A stretch of DNA of 64,000 nucleotides from Circinella umbellata (GCA_025093555.1 JAIWNF010000033.1:496001-560000); one strand, 5' to 3'; counted from the stretch's first letter, positions 22,968 to 35,903 are shown. Notes: generated by a model not told the origin, from the letters alone. Made by a program: numbers and translations.

Positions 22968-24844
22968 ATGAGCAGCAACAGTAAATCGCATGGTGGATGC
23001 TTTACATTAAGTGGCTTCAAGTATAACACCATGCGTGCTCTTAATGCAGCGCCGGTCGCATTGCTCAGCTTGATCTTCATATGGTGCTTTTGGGCATTCC
23101 ACTTTCGACTTTGTGCAAAATTATTTAGCGATGGACCAGTCGTACAAGGTAAACCATGGCTGATATATAACATGTATTTCATAGATATGGGCAATTTATT
23201 GCTGTTACTCATTCGTTATAATACATTAGGAGCATTGTACGTTGTCTTTTTCCAGCCATTCTTCTTCTTAACATTATGGTGTTTTTATAAAACTGTATCT
23301 ACTCCTCCCGGTCGACCAATAGATGTAAAGTTATTTCCAAACAAACAGACAATCTATGTATATATCCATAAAATTCATTTTACCGATATGGTTTGATATA
23401 AATAGGTTATAAATGGACGAGAATCCCGGGACGAAGACCGAGAGGATGTACAATTATTAAACGCCGACGAACAGCAACAGACTCATCGCCATATTCATCA
23501 AGAGGAAGTTGGTGATGAAGAACAAGGGCGACGAAGTATTGCGATATTAAATGTAGAAGCCGCTGGCGAGTCTCGAACTAGTCTTGCACGCCTTTCCTCC
23601 TCCAATGATAACAACAACAATAACAATAATAGTACGATTAACATGCGTAATGTATACCCACTTATCACTGTGAAACGAAGCGGGGGAAGACGATACTGTA
23701 CAAAATGTCGGTTGGAAAAGTTTGATCGCACACATCATTGTCGAATGTGTAAAAGGTAAAAAAATATGTTGAAAAACGAACGTTTATATTGAATGGATAG
23801 TGTTGCCTTTATTGTTCTGACGTACATACATGTACTGACAATCGTTTATTTTTTATAATCCTTTAGTTGTGTCCTAAAAATGGATCAGTAAGTAGTTATG
23901 ATAGAAAAGCGAACAAATTGTGGATATATACAATGTCAATTTTTTGGATTACTCATTTTCTTTCCATTCCATTTTATAGCCATTGCCCATGGTACGGTAT
24001 ATATAAATACTCTTAGAAAAAATGTATCATGTCACAATGTTGTGATGATTTTTATAAATCTCTAACTCGAGTAGGGTGAACAATTGTGTTGGATACTATA
24101 ATTACAAGTATTTTTACTTGTTCGTCCTATACGGATCACTTCTTTGTACATATATTTTTAGTACCACATTACCACCGACTATTCAAATGCTTAATGGGCC
24201 CCTGGTAAGATTTATAGTTATTTTGTTTGTTTGTTTGTAAAGTAATATTATTAATCAATTAGATGATTTTTTTTCTTTAATCAACAGAGCGTATTCGGAC
24301 TAGACTTTAATTGGCCTGTTCTTCTCTTTGTGTCCGGGATTTTTGGAATTTTCCTGATTCCTTTTACAATTTTTCATACTCGACAAATATTAAAAAATCG
24401 AACAACAATCGAATTTTATGAAAAAGCAAGCTTTAAACTTGGACGAACTCCAAACGGACGAGTGGATGTCATGCGTAGTCGCTATTTCAATCCATGGGAT
24501 TTAGGAGCAAAGTAAAAAGATAGTTTTAATTTGTATGAAGGTTGCCATGGCAATAAAATAGTAACCATAGTATTTTTTTTTCACTTTCCAGGAAAAACTT
24601 CATGCAAGTGATGGGTCAGAATCCTTCAAAATGGTTTTTACCTGTAGGAAAGCCGTAAGTCTAATTTTTTTTATGTAACCAAATTAATCTTTTTCCTACA
24701 GAAAACAATGATAATAACAAAAGTAATATTGTCTTATCCCAAAATATAATTATTAGGCAAGGTAAAGGATGTTATTTCCCAATCAGTGAATATGCTTACA
24801 ATACTTTATCGACGGAGCCAGATGATAATATGGAATCATTTTAA
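22968..24844 (+). CDS. DHHC palmitoyltransferase, Pfa3-like
   Basis: Protein S-acyltransferase that attaches palmitate to cysteines of membrane-bound proteins, in Golgi or vacuole membranes for Pfa3 relatives. Eight exons: 22968-23324, 23406-23755, 23867-23887, 23981-23992, 24075-24204, 24288-24511, 24592-24654 and 24757-24844 (414 residues). Two membrane spans lie before an Asn-rich insert. Then comes the cysteine-rich domain 'RYCTKC..HHCRMCKSCV..MDHHCPWVNNC' with the catalytic DHHC, then two further spans. The C-terminal 'NPWDLGAKKNFMQVMG' matches the conserved Asn-Pro-(Phe) Asp-Leu-Gly block of the family. The start is the Met of 'SSNSKSHGG'; an upstream in-frame extension lacks an ATG. 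Closest remembered relatives are yeast Pfa3 and animal ZDHHC2/15; assignment within the family is an inference. Confidence 0.88.
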
Positions 24845-25172
24845 AGATTATGTGTTTATAAATATATAACTATGTATATTTATAATTTATATACTTTTTT
24901 TTTTGTTAATAACAAATATAATATCAAATAATACCATCAATGAATTATAAATCTATGCATTATTTTTTAATGGGAAAGCGTGTATATTTTTTTTCCATGG
25001 GTTGCGTGATCATCAATGCTGATAAAACAAAAGGGCGGAACTTAATCATTCCTTTTTTTTGTGTATCAGGTAACAAAAAGTGCCAAGCTCTTTTTTCTTT
25101 TCTTCTTTTTTTTTGTATATTTTACATATTCATTCCGATACATACATACATATAATTATATATAGCATACTA
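24845..25172. other. Intergenic, DHHC gene to membrane-protein gene
   Basis: AT-rich 3' and 5' flanks with T-tracts before the next start codon. Nothing else seen. Confidence 0.6.
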
Positions 25173-26075
25173 ATGAGCAAACCTCATAATACTCCGGACC
25201 ATGACGAGGCACCGCCTCCACCTTATGCAGAGTCAGACAACACTGCTTATAATCCAGCATTTATGAATTCGCCTAGTACTCAACATCATGCACAACTTCA
25301 TTCGCCCGCACATTCATCTGTTGGTACTTCTGTTGTGGATAGTAGTAGTAATCCAGTATCCCCTACTGCACCCCCTCTAGTCTCTGCTCCACAACGACAG
25401 CAACCACAACCGCCTCATGAACATTCTTCGTCAGGTTTGTATCCCGCTGTTCCACCTTCTCCTGATCCACAATACTATCAACAGTTTCAGCAACAGCAAC
25501 AGTATCAATATTATCAACAACAGTATTATCAGCAACAACAACAACAACAGCAACAGTTGCAGCATCAGAATATACCATCAGAACAGCGACCAGTACAACA
25601 GCAACAACCTCAGAGATACCATTATCAATCTATTAATGTACCTATACATAATCAATATTATCAAGGCGGATCTGTCGTTCGTCGACGAGTTATGGTTGAT
25701 TCTTCTGAGCGAGGATTTCCTATCGCTGCATTATTTTTCTTATTTGGATGGTAAAATATTAATAACGAGAAAGACAAAGAAAGAGAAAAGGGAGAAAAGT
25801 CGAATAAGAAAGAAAACATCATGTGAGAATAACTAATGCTAGAATGACTGACTCTAATCATTTGTATAATATATATTAGGTTCTGTCCACCTTTTTGGGT
25901 TTTAGGTGCATGTTGTTGTAGTGGAAGTCGAAACAGATACGAATCATGGTGGGGAAAAGCAAATTTTATTATGGCAGTCATGTTTATTATTTCATCAATT
26001 GTATATTCGATGATTGCTATTACCATGGGGGATTGGATGGTTGGAATGCGATTGTTAAACTTTTCGGTAGAATAG
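25173..26075 (+). CDS. Pro/Gln-rich protein with C-terminal membrane hairpin
   Basis: Two exons, 25173-25750 and 25880-26075 (257 residues). The N-terminus holds 'APPPPYAE', a PPxY-type motif that could bind WW domains of a ubiquitin ligase. It is followed by Ser/Pro-rich and long Gln/Tyr-rich sequence encoded by CAA/CAG repeats. The C-terminus 'RGFPIAALFFLFGWFCPPFWVLGACC' plus a second hydrophobic span 'FIMAVMFIISSIVYSMIAI' suggests two membrane spans joined by a short Cys- and Arg-containing loop. Fungal proteins with this 'FPxxxLxFLxGFxxPPxWxxGA' tail are known to me as uncharacterised membrane proteins. I give no function. The splice (TG|G) preserves a Trp codon. Confidence 0.75.
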
Positions 26076-26305
26076 TAAAGATGGAAAGAATAAGTAGAGT
26101 AGTAGTAATAATAGTAATAGTAATAATATGTGTATGATGATGATGATGATGATTGATGTACAATGTGTGTTTTTTTCCAAAAGAAAAACATTTGATATAC
26201 ATATATACCTTTCCCCCCTATCTATACAGTTTTTTCTAATAATATATCCATATTTAAATTTATACATTATATTATATATATACACATATATAAATATTCC
26301 TTCAT

Positions 26306-26919
26306 TTACTCTTCATCACTAGACGATGAGTCGGTATCTGACATGACAGGTCGATTATTATTAACGAAAAGATCATCATCATTATCGCTATTGTCATCGT
26401 CATCGTTGTCTTTTTCAGGTGTTTCTTGCCTTTTCCGTGAAAATTCAGCCGGCCTAATATATATATGATTGAATAAGAAAAGATATCTTATATCTACACA
26501 CATATCTACATATATATATTTCTTACCATTGACCTGATTGTTCTAAAGTTTTGATGTGCTTAGGGAACAGCACATGAATAATTTCTCCACCTACTTTTTC
26601 ACTTGTTGTACCGAGTGAAGGATCAACAATTACATAGTGACCTTAAATAATAGAAAACGTCAATTGAGTATATTCTGCTGCCATGATTCATATAATATAC
26701 ATATATACAAAATCTTATATACACACCTCGCTTGACCCAAACTAAATGACGAAATCGAGGTTGTAAAGTAACAAGGGTTCGAGTGCCGTCAATGAATTCT
26801 ACTTCGTGTTGATGATTTCCTCGAGGACCAATGACTCTGGCATAACGTTGTTCAGTTCCAGGTTCAATGGAAGGTGATTCAGAGTCTAATATATCAGCAG
26901 CAGTTTGCTTTCTTCCCAT
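26306..26919 (-). CDS. EIF1AD-like S1/OB-fold RNA-binding protein
   Basis: Three exons: 26919-26727, 26641-26527 and 26453-26306 (151 residues). Residues about 20-95 form an eIF1A-type OB fold ('YARVIGPRGNHQHEVEF', 'HLVWVKRGHYVIVDP'). A 'WPAEF' motif and an acidic tail with 'DLFVNNNR' and a Ser/Asp/Glu-rich end follow. This order, including WPxxF and DLFVNxNR, matches EIF1AD, a nuclear-enriched eIF1A-domain protein implicated in 40S ribosomal subunit maturation. Length agrees with the family (about 165 residues). It converges on the upstream plus-strand gene, with a gap of about 230 bases. Confidence 0.88.
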
Positions 26920-27510
26920 TTTGTAAAGGTGTAAAAGAAATGAAAAAGGTTGTCACTTTTTTTTAAAGAAGTCTTCCCTTTGCTTCTATTAACGGAGTTT
27001 TCTTTTTACAAAGTTGCAGAAACTGAATGAAATAGAATAATACACAATCATTGTTCCTTCTTTGGTGGCTTAAGAAATCCATTTGCATTCAAATTATCAT
27101 TCTCACCAAAAATAGTCATATGTAGTAGAATTAGCAGCACATGCGAATGTATTATCAAAATATATTTAATAGCAAGTAGGTGGATGTCATATATAGGGGG
27201 ACCTCATGATGAGCACAACATATTATTCAACGTCGCTATAATTCAGTAATGATATACGTAGCAATAGCAGTATTAGCAGGTAATTAAATAGAGACAAATA
27301 TTATTTTAATTGTATTTGTAGTATATATATATGTAATAATATATGTAATACTTGATAATATAATCTTGGACAGAGAGGTTTATGGAACACATAAAAAACT
27401 AATCTGGTTAATTAATTAAAAGCGACGCGCCCTCTCAAATTCGCGTTTATCTCGCGCTTTTTTTTCTCTCTCTTTTTTTTCCGTCTTACTCTCCCCTTTA
27501 TATAACAATA
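26920..27510. other. Divergent promoter region, EIF1AD-like / POLD2
   Basis: About 590 bases between two divergently transcribed genes. AT-rich apart from a CGCG cluster at 27423-27457. Confidence 0.6.
27423..27457. promoter_or_regulatory. CGCG cluster, candidate MBF/E2F-type site
   Basis: GACGCGC (27424-27430), TCGCG (27441-27445) and CTCGCGC (27451-27457) sit 55-90 bases before the POLD2 start in otherwise AT-rich DNA. A full ACGCGT also lies at 27530-27535, at the end of the first POLD2 exon. MluI-cell-cycle-box-type sites drive S-phase genes, including DNA polymerase subunits, in yeasts. Use here is inferred. Confidence 0.5.
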
Positions 27511-29774
27511 ATGGCCAGTAGTTCTCATGACGCGTAAGTCATATACAATATAGTTCGCTATATATCCCTATATAAATATGTCTGTAATAAAGTGTTGCCA
27601 ATTCAGTGATTCTAATTAAAGGGGAGTACACTCTTATACATATGGTTATATATACATCTCATGAAGTGCAACTTTAGAGCGTGCTGAGTCAACTTATGAC
27701 GATCTTCCTGATGTCGCTGACGGTTTAATCATCAAAACGAGATCATTTCATCGACAATATGCTAGTTTATATTTTGTTCGTTTACTTAAATTACGCCCTG
27801 CTGTATTACAACAAGCTGAACTTCGTTGGGGAAATCTACCTGGTAAAAAAAAACAATAAGCTCAACAAATTATGTACTCGATTTTTTCTTGATATACATA
27901 TTTAAGCTAATTATTGGCGGTTATCAATAATTAGATAAGCCAAAATTCGTACCTAAAGTACTTGATGCTGGTATGAAGCGTTGTTATGTGGTGGGAACTA
28001 TCTATGTTGATATGCAGCTTAAACCAAACGTTTTGAAGGATCTTACACAAGAGGTATGTTGTATCATATTTTGAATTGATATAATTGTTGCTTCTATAAT
28101 TAGTTAATAACAACAATAAAACCAACTTGTGATTTATAGACTTCATTAGCGGCACCAGTAGTACCACGCAAATATAAAGGATCAGAAGATAAAATTTCAA
28201 TTGAGGATGAATCTGGTCGCATCCAGCTGATCGGTGCTGTGTTAGAGAAAGAATTCTGGGTTACTGGTAAACATTGTTGTTATAATTATTGGTTTTCTCA
28301 TAATAGTGTTTTGAAAAAAAAAAGAAACAGGTTCACAGTGAAATTAGATTGATCTGTTATTTACAAAAAGAATTTGATGTTAGGAACTGTTGTCGGTTTG
28401 CTAGGAAAAGAATCATCTACGGGTGCTTTTGAAGTGCAAGAAGTATGCTATCCAGGTGTTGCACCACAACAGCCGCTTCCTCAAAGTAGGGACGATTCTA
28501 AATATGTCGCCTTGGTATCCGGATTAAATGTTGGTGCTGATCCAGCGATGGATTTAAAATTACAGTTGCTTACTGAATACTTGACTGGTGAATTGGGAAC
28601 AATGGATGTATGTATGAAATGAGAGAAGAAAAAAAAAATATAAAGACAAACATGTTTAATAACTGGTAAATTTTGATTATTTGATTCTAGATACAAAAAT
28701 CTAGTTCCAGAATCACTCGACTTATCATTGCTGGCAATTCGATTGGTACAAGGCAACTTATTGAAGATAGTCAAAAGACGGTAAAGACATATATAAGAGA
28801 GTTAACTATGATAATATGTATTTGTATAATGTTGAGAAGAAAAAAAGGTACTAATATATATATCTTTTTTATGGTTGTAGAAAAAATATGGGTACGATTC
28901 TACACAATACGATTCAGGCCCATTAACACAATTTGATGAATTATTGGAAGAGATATGTGGAAGTGTTCCCGTTGATGTTATGGCTGGATCCAAAGATCCT
29001 GTTAATTGTCAATTACCGCAGCAACCAATTCATCCATCTTTATTTACAAAAGGAAAAGAAGCTGGAACTTTAAATAGTGTCACAAATCCATATTGGTGCA
29101 AAGTAGATGATATCACGTAAGTAATTAATATGTCAAAACAAATAAATAAACAAACAATTTTTTTCATAACTCCATACATTTATAGATTTTTGGGCACATC
29201 AGGACAAAATGTGGATGATATATTAAAATATACAGATTTCGATGATCCAATTGTAATGGCAGAAAGGTGTTTGTTCTGGAGACATATCGCACCTTCTGCA
29301 CCAGATACCCTATGTATGTGATTTTCTTATATCATTTTTAGATACTAGAAGAAAAAAAAAGTTGATGCTTAAAAACTATATTTTTTATATTTATATGTAA
29401 TATAGGGTGTTATCCATTCCAGGAGAATGATCCATTTATAGTAGAAAAAAGCCCACATGTTTATTTCATAGGAAATCAGCCACAATTTGAACAAAGTATA
29501 ATTGAAGGTAAACCTTGAAAACATAACTATGTTCTCTCTCTTCGTGTTTTGTTTTCTTTCGTGCCTAAATGATACTTCTTTTCAAATGTTATTGATTGGA
29601 AGTGTAGATGGAATAAATAAGATACTAATAAGTATATATGTGGATAATAACTTAATAGGTCCAGAAGGTCAAAAAACAAGGGTTGTTATGGTGCCGTCAT
29701 TCTCAGAAACAGGCTCTATTGTACTTGTCAACTTGGGTACATTAGAATGTAGTGAAATTTGTATAGACGTATAA
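27511..29774 (+). CDS. POLD2: DNA polymerase delta small (regulatory) subunit
   Basis: B-subunit of replicative DNA polymerase delta (Pol31 in budding yeast, Cdc1 in fission yeast), which bridges the catalytic subunit to the remaining subunits. Ten exons: 27511-27533, 27667-27842, 27935-28053, 28140-28266, 28384-28607, 28691-28780, 28881-29116, 29186-29313, 29406-29507 and 29659-29774 (446 residues). An OB fold lies near residues 45-140 ('FVPKVLDAGMKRCYVVGTIY'). The degenerate calcineurin-like phosphodiesterase fold follows with 'LIIAGNSIG', 'LPQQPIHPSLF' and 'FLGTSGQNVDDI', all diagnostic for the family. The length is normal. The start ATG sits within a weak GCC context directly after an AT leader. 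Confidence 0.93.
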
Positions 29775-32380
29775 TCTAGTATTATTATTAATACTATTAA
29801 TACTATTATCTATTGTTGTTATTATTTATTAATGTTAAGATAATGAGAAAGGTTAAAATTACTCTCAATAATTGGAGACACACTATACAAAAAAAAAGAT
29901 GAACACAGAACAATAAGAGTAAGAAAAGCGTTATGATTTGAATTGAATCAAGTTTTTCTGTTTACTGTTTGCAACCCTGGATACAGGAATAATAAGATGA
30001 TTTAAACCATGGATTTTAAATAATATATATCTATATATTAGCAGATCTCTTTTGTAGTAGATATTAATCATCCTTATTGATTTATAATTCAAACTGGACT
30101 TAATATTTTCATACGAATATCAAAAAAAGAGGCTGGAAAGCCAAACTTTATATATTTTATATTGCTTTTTTATAGATAAGGGTCTAATAAAGAGTAATTT
30201 ATCTGAACAATAAAAGGGCCCATTGTTTTTGTCGATCACATTATTATAGTATGGAATAAAGTTTCGAAGAGAAGAGAAGGGAAGGGCTGTTTTTTTTCTT
30301 TTTTTAGATTTTGTATAATTGTAGAGGCGCTAAAAATTATTATATGTAAAAAAAGATCAATAAAACAGAAGTATGACCTTCTCAACTGTCCATCATTGTC
30401 ATATCAATTCTTATATTTATCATTTTAATGATTGTTAGTTTTTTTTATATAGGGATGTAATGGACAAAAAAGAAAAGGGAGATAAAACGTACTTAAAAAA
30501 AACTTATTTCCTCGTATTTACGTGACCACCACGCTACAAAATGATCTACATATATGTTTATATATAAATAAAAACTCACGAGAGGAATGCACAACGTGAT
30601 TGTTATTCTTGAGAGTATGGTAGTGGTGTTGTTGTTAATTATTAGTAGGTGGCGAGGCCCTTTTCTATGTTCGACTTTTTATTCATAAAAGGAGAAAGAA
30701 ACAAGAAGATGATAATAATAATGAAGGAGGTATGGTTTAGAGTAGGTAGAAAAGAATAGATAGGAATGATACAAAATATGGTTCGTTTCCTTTTTACTCT
30801 TCAGAAAAAGGAGCCATATTTCCTTATTAAATGGTATTCCCACCCCTTGTTATCTTTTTTAATTACCAGGTGACTTATTATTACGTGTAAAATTATCCCT
30901 CAAATATCCATATCATAGTAGACATCAAGAAGAGGGGAAATGTATAATGATCTAATAATAATGAAGAAACAAAATAATATTTATTATCTTCTAGTTGAAG
31001 ATAGTCAAAGCTATGTAAAGTAGTATTATTGTTTCTCTAAAACACACATTTACTAGCTGTAAAGCATACACTAAATGTACTCGCTGGCGTCTTGGTACAT
31101 AAATAAATAATTTACCATTATCGTAGAACGCATCAAATCTTTAAATAAGACTCTCTAATTTTTTTTGGTTTTTGTATAACTTAGGGGTTGAAAGGAAGAA
31201 AAGTTACACCACTCCTCCACATGGAAAGAATGGGATTTTCCCAATTTTTTTTCTTGTATAGTTTGTATGTAATAAGACAGAAAAAACATTTAAAAAAATG
31301 CTAAAACCAGAAGAAGATAAAACAAACGCACGAGAAAATTGGTTTCTTTTATTCTAATTATCAAGTCATGAATGATAAATAGTCAATGTCCTATGAGCAA
31401 GAGCTCAGTCCAAAGCTATAAAAGAAAACGATGCACGTCCCACATGTATAATAAAGGAAATCCTTTTTTCAAATAACAACAACAGCAACAACAGCAGCAG
31501 CAACAACAACAACAACAGCAACAGTAGCGTGAATGTGTTTTGAGAAGCGTCAATAATTTAAAAATGCTAGCCACATGGAGCTAAAAAAGCTGCGATCAGT
31601 CAATAGGAGTAAGGTGATTTATTGTTCAAGTTTATACTATTATTATCAATGATGATGTATATTATGCGCCAACAAAAAGTTTAATTTTGTTGGTACTTGA
31701 TGCTGCTTGTTATGAAAATTGGTTTTCTTTATCACTTAACCCCTCATATGTATATAGTTATCTTCTCTATGATCCATAAAAATGAGATAATGCCTATAAA
31801 GTACTTTTTTCAGCAATATCATAAATGTCACTAGTAGTACTGCTGTTTTTGATAGTAGGAATGATAAATAAAGAATAATTTGACCTGTTTATTTTCCTTT
31901 TCCGTCTCATTATTGTGTATTCTTACCTTTCAACATAGTAATATTACGGATAAAGTTTATTATTTGGTTAATGACATTATTTAAAAAAGCAATTTAATCG
32001 AACATAAAGAGTAAAATAGTTTATTGTGCGTGTCTGTGTATGTGTGTGCATGTGCCTCAAAGGGCCAACAAGAATTATTTACAAGGTAAAGAAAATGAAA
32101 AGTATATATCAGTCTCTCTCCCTAATTCTTTCTATCCACTCATTTTTTTTTACTGGATGAGATAAAGTAACCTAAATCCTTTGTTCTTCTTTCTTCTTTC
32201 ATTTCTTTCCTATTCTTTATCTACCATTGCTTTTTTGGGGTTTCAATTATAAGGGTTATCTTAATTATCTTTTTTTTTTTTTTTTTTTTTACTTTTTTTG
32301 ACTGAGGAACAAAATTAAGTAAGCCAAGTTCAGTAGTTACATAGATATATACATATACCTAAAATATCACAGCAAAAATA
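29775..32380. other. 2.6-kb non-coding stretch
   Basis: No gene seen. AT-rich with a (CAA/CAG)n tract at about 31475-31525 and a 21-T run at 32270-32290 shortly before the CaaX gene. It could hold long untranslated regions or a regulatory domain for that gene. Confidence 0.5.
31475..31525. repeat. (CAA/CAG)n microsatellite
   Basis: About 16 CAA/CAG triplets in a row within non-coding sequence. Similar tracts elsewhere in the window encode poly-Gln, but no open frame of length surrounds this one. Confidence 0.7.
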
Positions 32381-32932
32381 ATGGCATCATATTGGTATTC
32401 AACAGACGGTATGGATCATCAACGCCTTTCAAGTCGCCACCTCGAAACTTTAGATCGTGCTTATGAACGACGAACACGAGTTGAGATCAGTGACGATCAA
32501 GCTTTTGGTAATGTGGCCGCCATTGCAGATCCATTCCTTGGTACAATGACAGCAGGCGACATTCATTACGGTCTTTATCGTAACCCGTCGTTACGTAAGA
32601 GCGAAAGTAACTGTAGCCTAAACACATTAATTTTGGTTGACAGCACCGCTGCTATTTTACCACCATCACCAAATGCGTTACTTCAGCAACAAGCATCGAG
32701 GAGCCGTTATAATAATAATACCTCTTCCTCTAATAATAACAAAATTAGCGATAATGATATAATGTTTCCCGAAGATACTAGTGATTATGTATTGCATGCT
32801 TCAGATCATAATATTCGTCGACCTTCCCAACAACATCGAAATATACAGCTTCCATCAACAACAGGGACAACACCAATAACAAATCGCCATATGGTCGAAG
32901 AAGAAGAATGTGTTTGTTGTGTTATAAGCTGA
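32381..32932 (+). CDS. Orphan protein with C-terminal CaaX box
   Basis: Single exon, 183 residues, no introns, unlike most neighbours. The C-terminus is '...EEEECVCCVIS', ending in Cys-Val-Ile-Ser. This is a CaaX motif whose final Ser predicts farnesylation, with two further cysteines just upstream available for palmitoylation. The N-terminal half (residues 1-90) is rich in Arg, Tyr and Asp and may fold. The second half is Asn/Ser/Gln-rich and probably disordered. I do not recognise the family. The layout suggests a small membrane-tethered signalling or adaptor protein, an inference from the lipidation signal only. Confidence 0.7.
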   Translation: MASYWYSTDGMDHQRLSSRHLETLDRAYERRTRVEISDDQAFGNVAAIADPFLGTMTAGDIHYGLYRNPSLRKSESNCSLNTLILVDSTAAILPPSPNALLQQQASRSRYNNNTSSSNNNKISDNDIMFPEDTSDYVLHASDHNIRRPSQQHRNIQLPSTTGTTPITNRHMVEEEECVCCVIS

Positions 32933-35903
32933 AAAATAATCACTATCTGTTTTTTTTCGTCACGGTCTGCCTCGTTTTATTTCTCTATTTTTCCTTCCTT
33001 CTCGCATAAAATACGTATTACTACTAATAATTTCTTCCTGACACATAATATTAATAATTTTCTTGCTACTTTTATCTTTTACATATTATATATATTTCGT
33101 ACTTGCATCATAAACACAGCATTTCACTCTATGATTTCACTCTTATTATATACTACACATAATTTATTATACCATCACTATATGTTTTTACAATAATCAT
33201 TTTCTATATACACCACAACTAATGGAACTTCTTTCTATTTCCGCCCCCTTTTTCAGTTTGTTATTATAATTTCTTGTTTGATCTTACGTTGTGTAACATA
33301 AAAACCCTGATGACCATTTTATACTACATGTACATTTATCACCTGTCATGTATAGTGGATCTTTTCATGATGTGCATAATACGCATGAAAACTATCTACA
33401 GTCTTTTTTTTTACTATGCAATCCTGTATGGAAATTTTCCACAGCAACAAAAAGCATTGGTTTTTTTTTTATTCTTATTTTGGGCTTTCGTAATGATAAA
33501 ATGTTATGAGATAACCAAGCCAGACTTTAACATATTATATGTTATATAACAGTTTTACTGTTTTAAAGGAGTTGGAAATATATCACTACTTTTAATATTT
33601 TCACGATTGTAAAATAATTTGCTATGGTTTCTTAACTGTCGTCACGTAAAAATATAATTCTGCACTTAATTTGGTTTTTTTATATCTTTCACCTAGGAGA
33701 TAGGCTTAAGAAATAATGAATTATTACTGTTTTGATAAAGGATTTTCGTTATGGTTATTATTCAATTTTTTGTCAATAGTGCAAAATAATACGCAGGAGG
33801 TTATTAGAAAAAAAAACGTGGCGATTGATTACATTACAGGGGAAATAAAAATGATGAAAAATAAAAGGAGAAAGAGAAAAGGACAAGATAATTCGTTTGG
33901 TATTATTAAAATAAAGAAAGATCTACCGCTGTTAAGAAAAGTATAGTAGTCAATTTAGACCATACTGTAACAGAAGAGTCCGTGTGAAAAGACAAACAGA
34001 GGAGTTAACATATATAATGATATATCAAACAAGTATGCTGCTTGTAGTAGCAGCTCGTTTGAACTCGCATCATTTTATATTATATTCTTGAATAAGTATT
34101 GCTGCTAATGTTTTTATTTACTTTTAAATGGAAAAAGGGCCAGTAAAAAAAAAGGATTTTTGTTTACTGCTTATTCTTCTACCAGCAGCTGATATTTCGA
34201 CAGCTTAAAATGGAAACCGGGCAAAAGGAGATGTATATTACTATAAATAGATTATTGCGATAAGATGCGCTGCCACTTGCTAAAAGAATGAATAAAGAAG
34301 GCCTCCTTTTCTTTATATATTTAACGACGTGAAAAAATAGGAGATTGTTTATTTACAAATCTGTTTTTAAAAGTCATATTATCAGATACTTTTCTTTTTG
34401 TTTAACAAAATGAATCAGTGAACACTCTTTGATACTTTTCAAGTAGGAAATTATTATTATTTCTTTCTATTACAGTTATATTTTTAGGGTGCTGCAAAAA
34501 GTTTGTCTCGGTAGACCTGTATTTTGGAAAGATATGTTTGTTGTAACAATTCTCTTTTACATCTGTACATTTTTTCTTCAATGCTTGCTTTGAGATATGG
34601 TTTTATTGTAAAATTCATTATAACCACTATTTCGGTCGTTTAATGAGAAGCCATTGGTTGCATTTGGGCAAGACTAAGATTTTATTATTAAGAGTACTAA
34701 GAATGGTCGTAAAAGCTTATAGCACACCGAAGTGCTGACACAGTAAAAGCTACGATTTGAGCCTGTCTGAAAATCTGTCTTGACACTGATATTAGTAGAC
34801 TTTCAACTCATTGTAACTGCTTTAATATAGAGTAAGAAGTCATTTGTAATATCTGTTTAATATGACTTACTGTATATATATATATATATCATATATAAGC
34901 ATCATTTTTTAATTCATTTAAATAAAAAGCTGTGTTGGCGTATTTCCTGGATGTAGTTAGGTTTCACTTTCTTCCCTTTCTTTGTATATACTGCTCGCCA
35001 AAGGCTTAAAATGTACTGTTTACCTTGCAGTGATAAACTAGGGGATATAAAAGAGCTCAATTATATTGGAGCGCAATTTGGGTGATGTACACAGGTGGTC
35101 ATAATATGCTTTAATATTTCCAATTAGACTATATAGTAAAGTCATAACACAAGCTTTTCAGCGCAAGAACTCATACAAAGTATCAAAGTAATATTGAGGC
35201 ACTATTTGACAGGTGGCATTTATCGGCCCGTACATACAAAAAAATGCTTTGATCATTACATCTTTGTTTAGCTGCATTAACTCCCTTAGATTGAAGTTCA
35301 TTCACCAATTGTTAGTTAAGGTATAAAAATACTGCCTTATTTTTATAAGCGAGATCTTAATAGTTTGCTGTTGTTCATTATTCTGATAATATTTCTTAAT
35401 ATATATATGCCTTAAAGCCAAATAAAAAATTCAATACGGGAGATTTATTAACATTATACTAATGATAAAAAAAACATTCTACTACTTTAAAACAAAAGTT
35501 CGGAATCATCATTTATCAGTGTAAAAGCTAAAACATAAAGCAGATTTATTTATTGACCGCGAATTCTCATCGATCAACAAACCCAAAATATATGATTAGA
35601 AAGTCGAGAAAGAATCATAACAGTTGATGGATTTAATTTTTCGTTATTATGCTTATTGTATTTAGTAATTGTTCAGTGTAGAAAAATAATAACAACGGGT
35701 AGATGGTGCTAAATATATACGTAATAAGATAAAATAATATGATATAATGTGATATATGCCGGAAATTATATTGCGCTGCCAATACTGATTATTCTCTTTT
35801 TTTTTTGTTTCCATGTAATCAAATCCTGCGTATCGTTACAATATTTTTTCAGATTCTTCATATAATAAATAGCAAGAAGGGTTCTAGTAAGATATTATCA
35901 CGA
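32933..35903. other. 3-kb non-coding stretch
   Basis: AT-rich with an (AT)n tract at 34872-34889. Segments near 34495-34720 and 34985-35120 have the feel of decayed DNA-transposon ends (for example a GCAAAAAGTTTG motif at 34496-34510), but no pair of terminal repeats is visible. Open frames 33274-33549 and 33716-33946 are unsupported. Confidence 0.45.

Noticed and set aside
25363..25578. Val/Asp-rich open frame opposite the Gln-rich tract
   Set aside because: Antisense of CAA/CAG repeats encoding poly-Gln.
25661..26191. 176-codon minus-strand frame over the membrane-protein gene
   Set aside because: Tyr/Ser/Phe-rich antisense shadow crossing the real intron.
33274..33946. Open frames in the 3-kb gap after the CaaX gene
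   Set aside because: No recognisable domains; composition matches chance AT-rich frames.
34495..35120. Tc1/mariner-like transposon
   Set aside because: Terminal-like motifs seen on one side only, no transposase frame and no matching inverted end.
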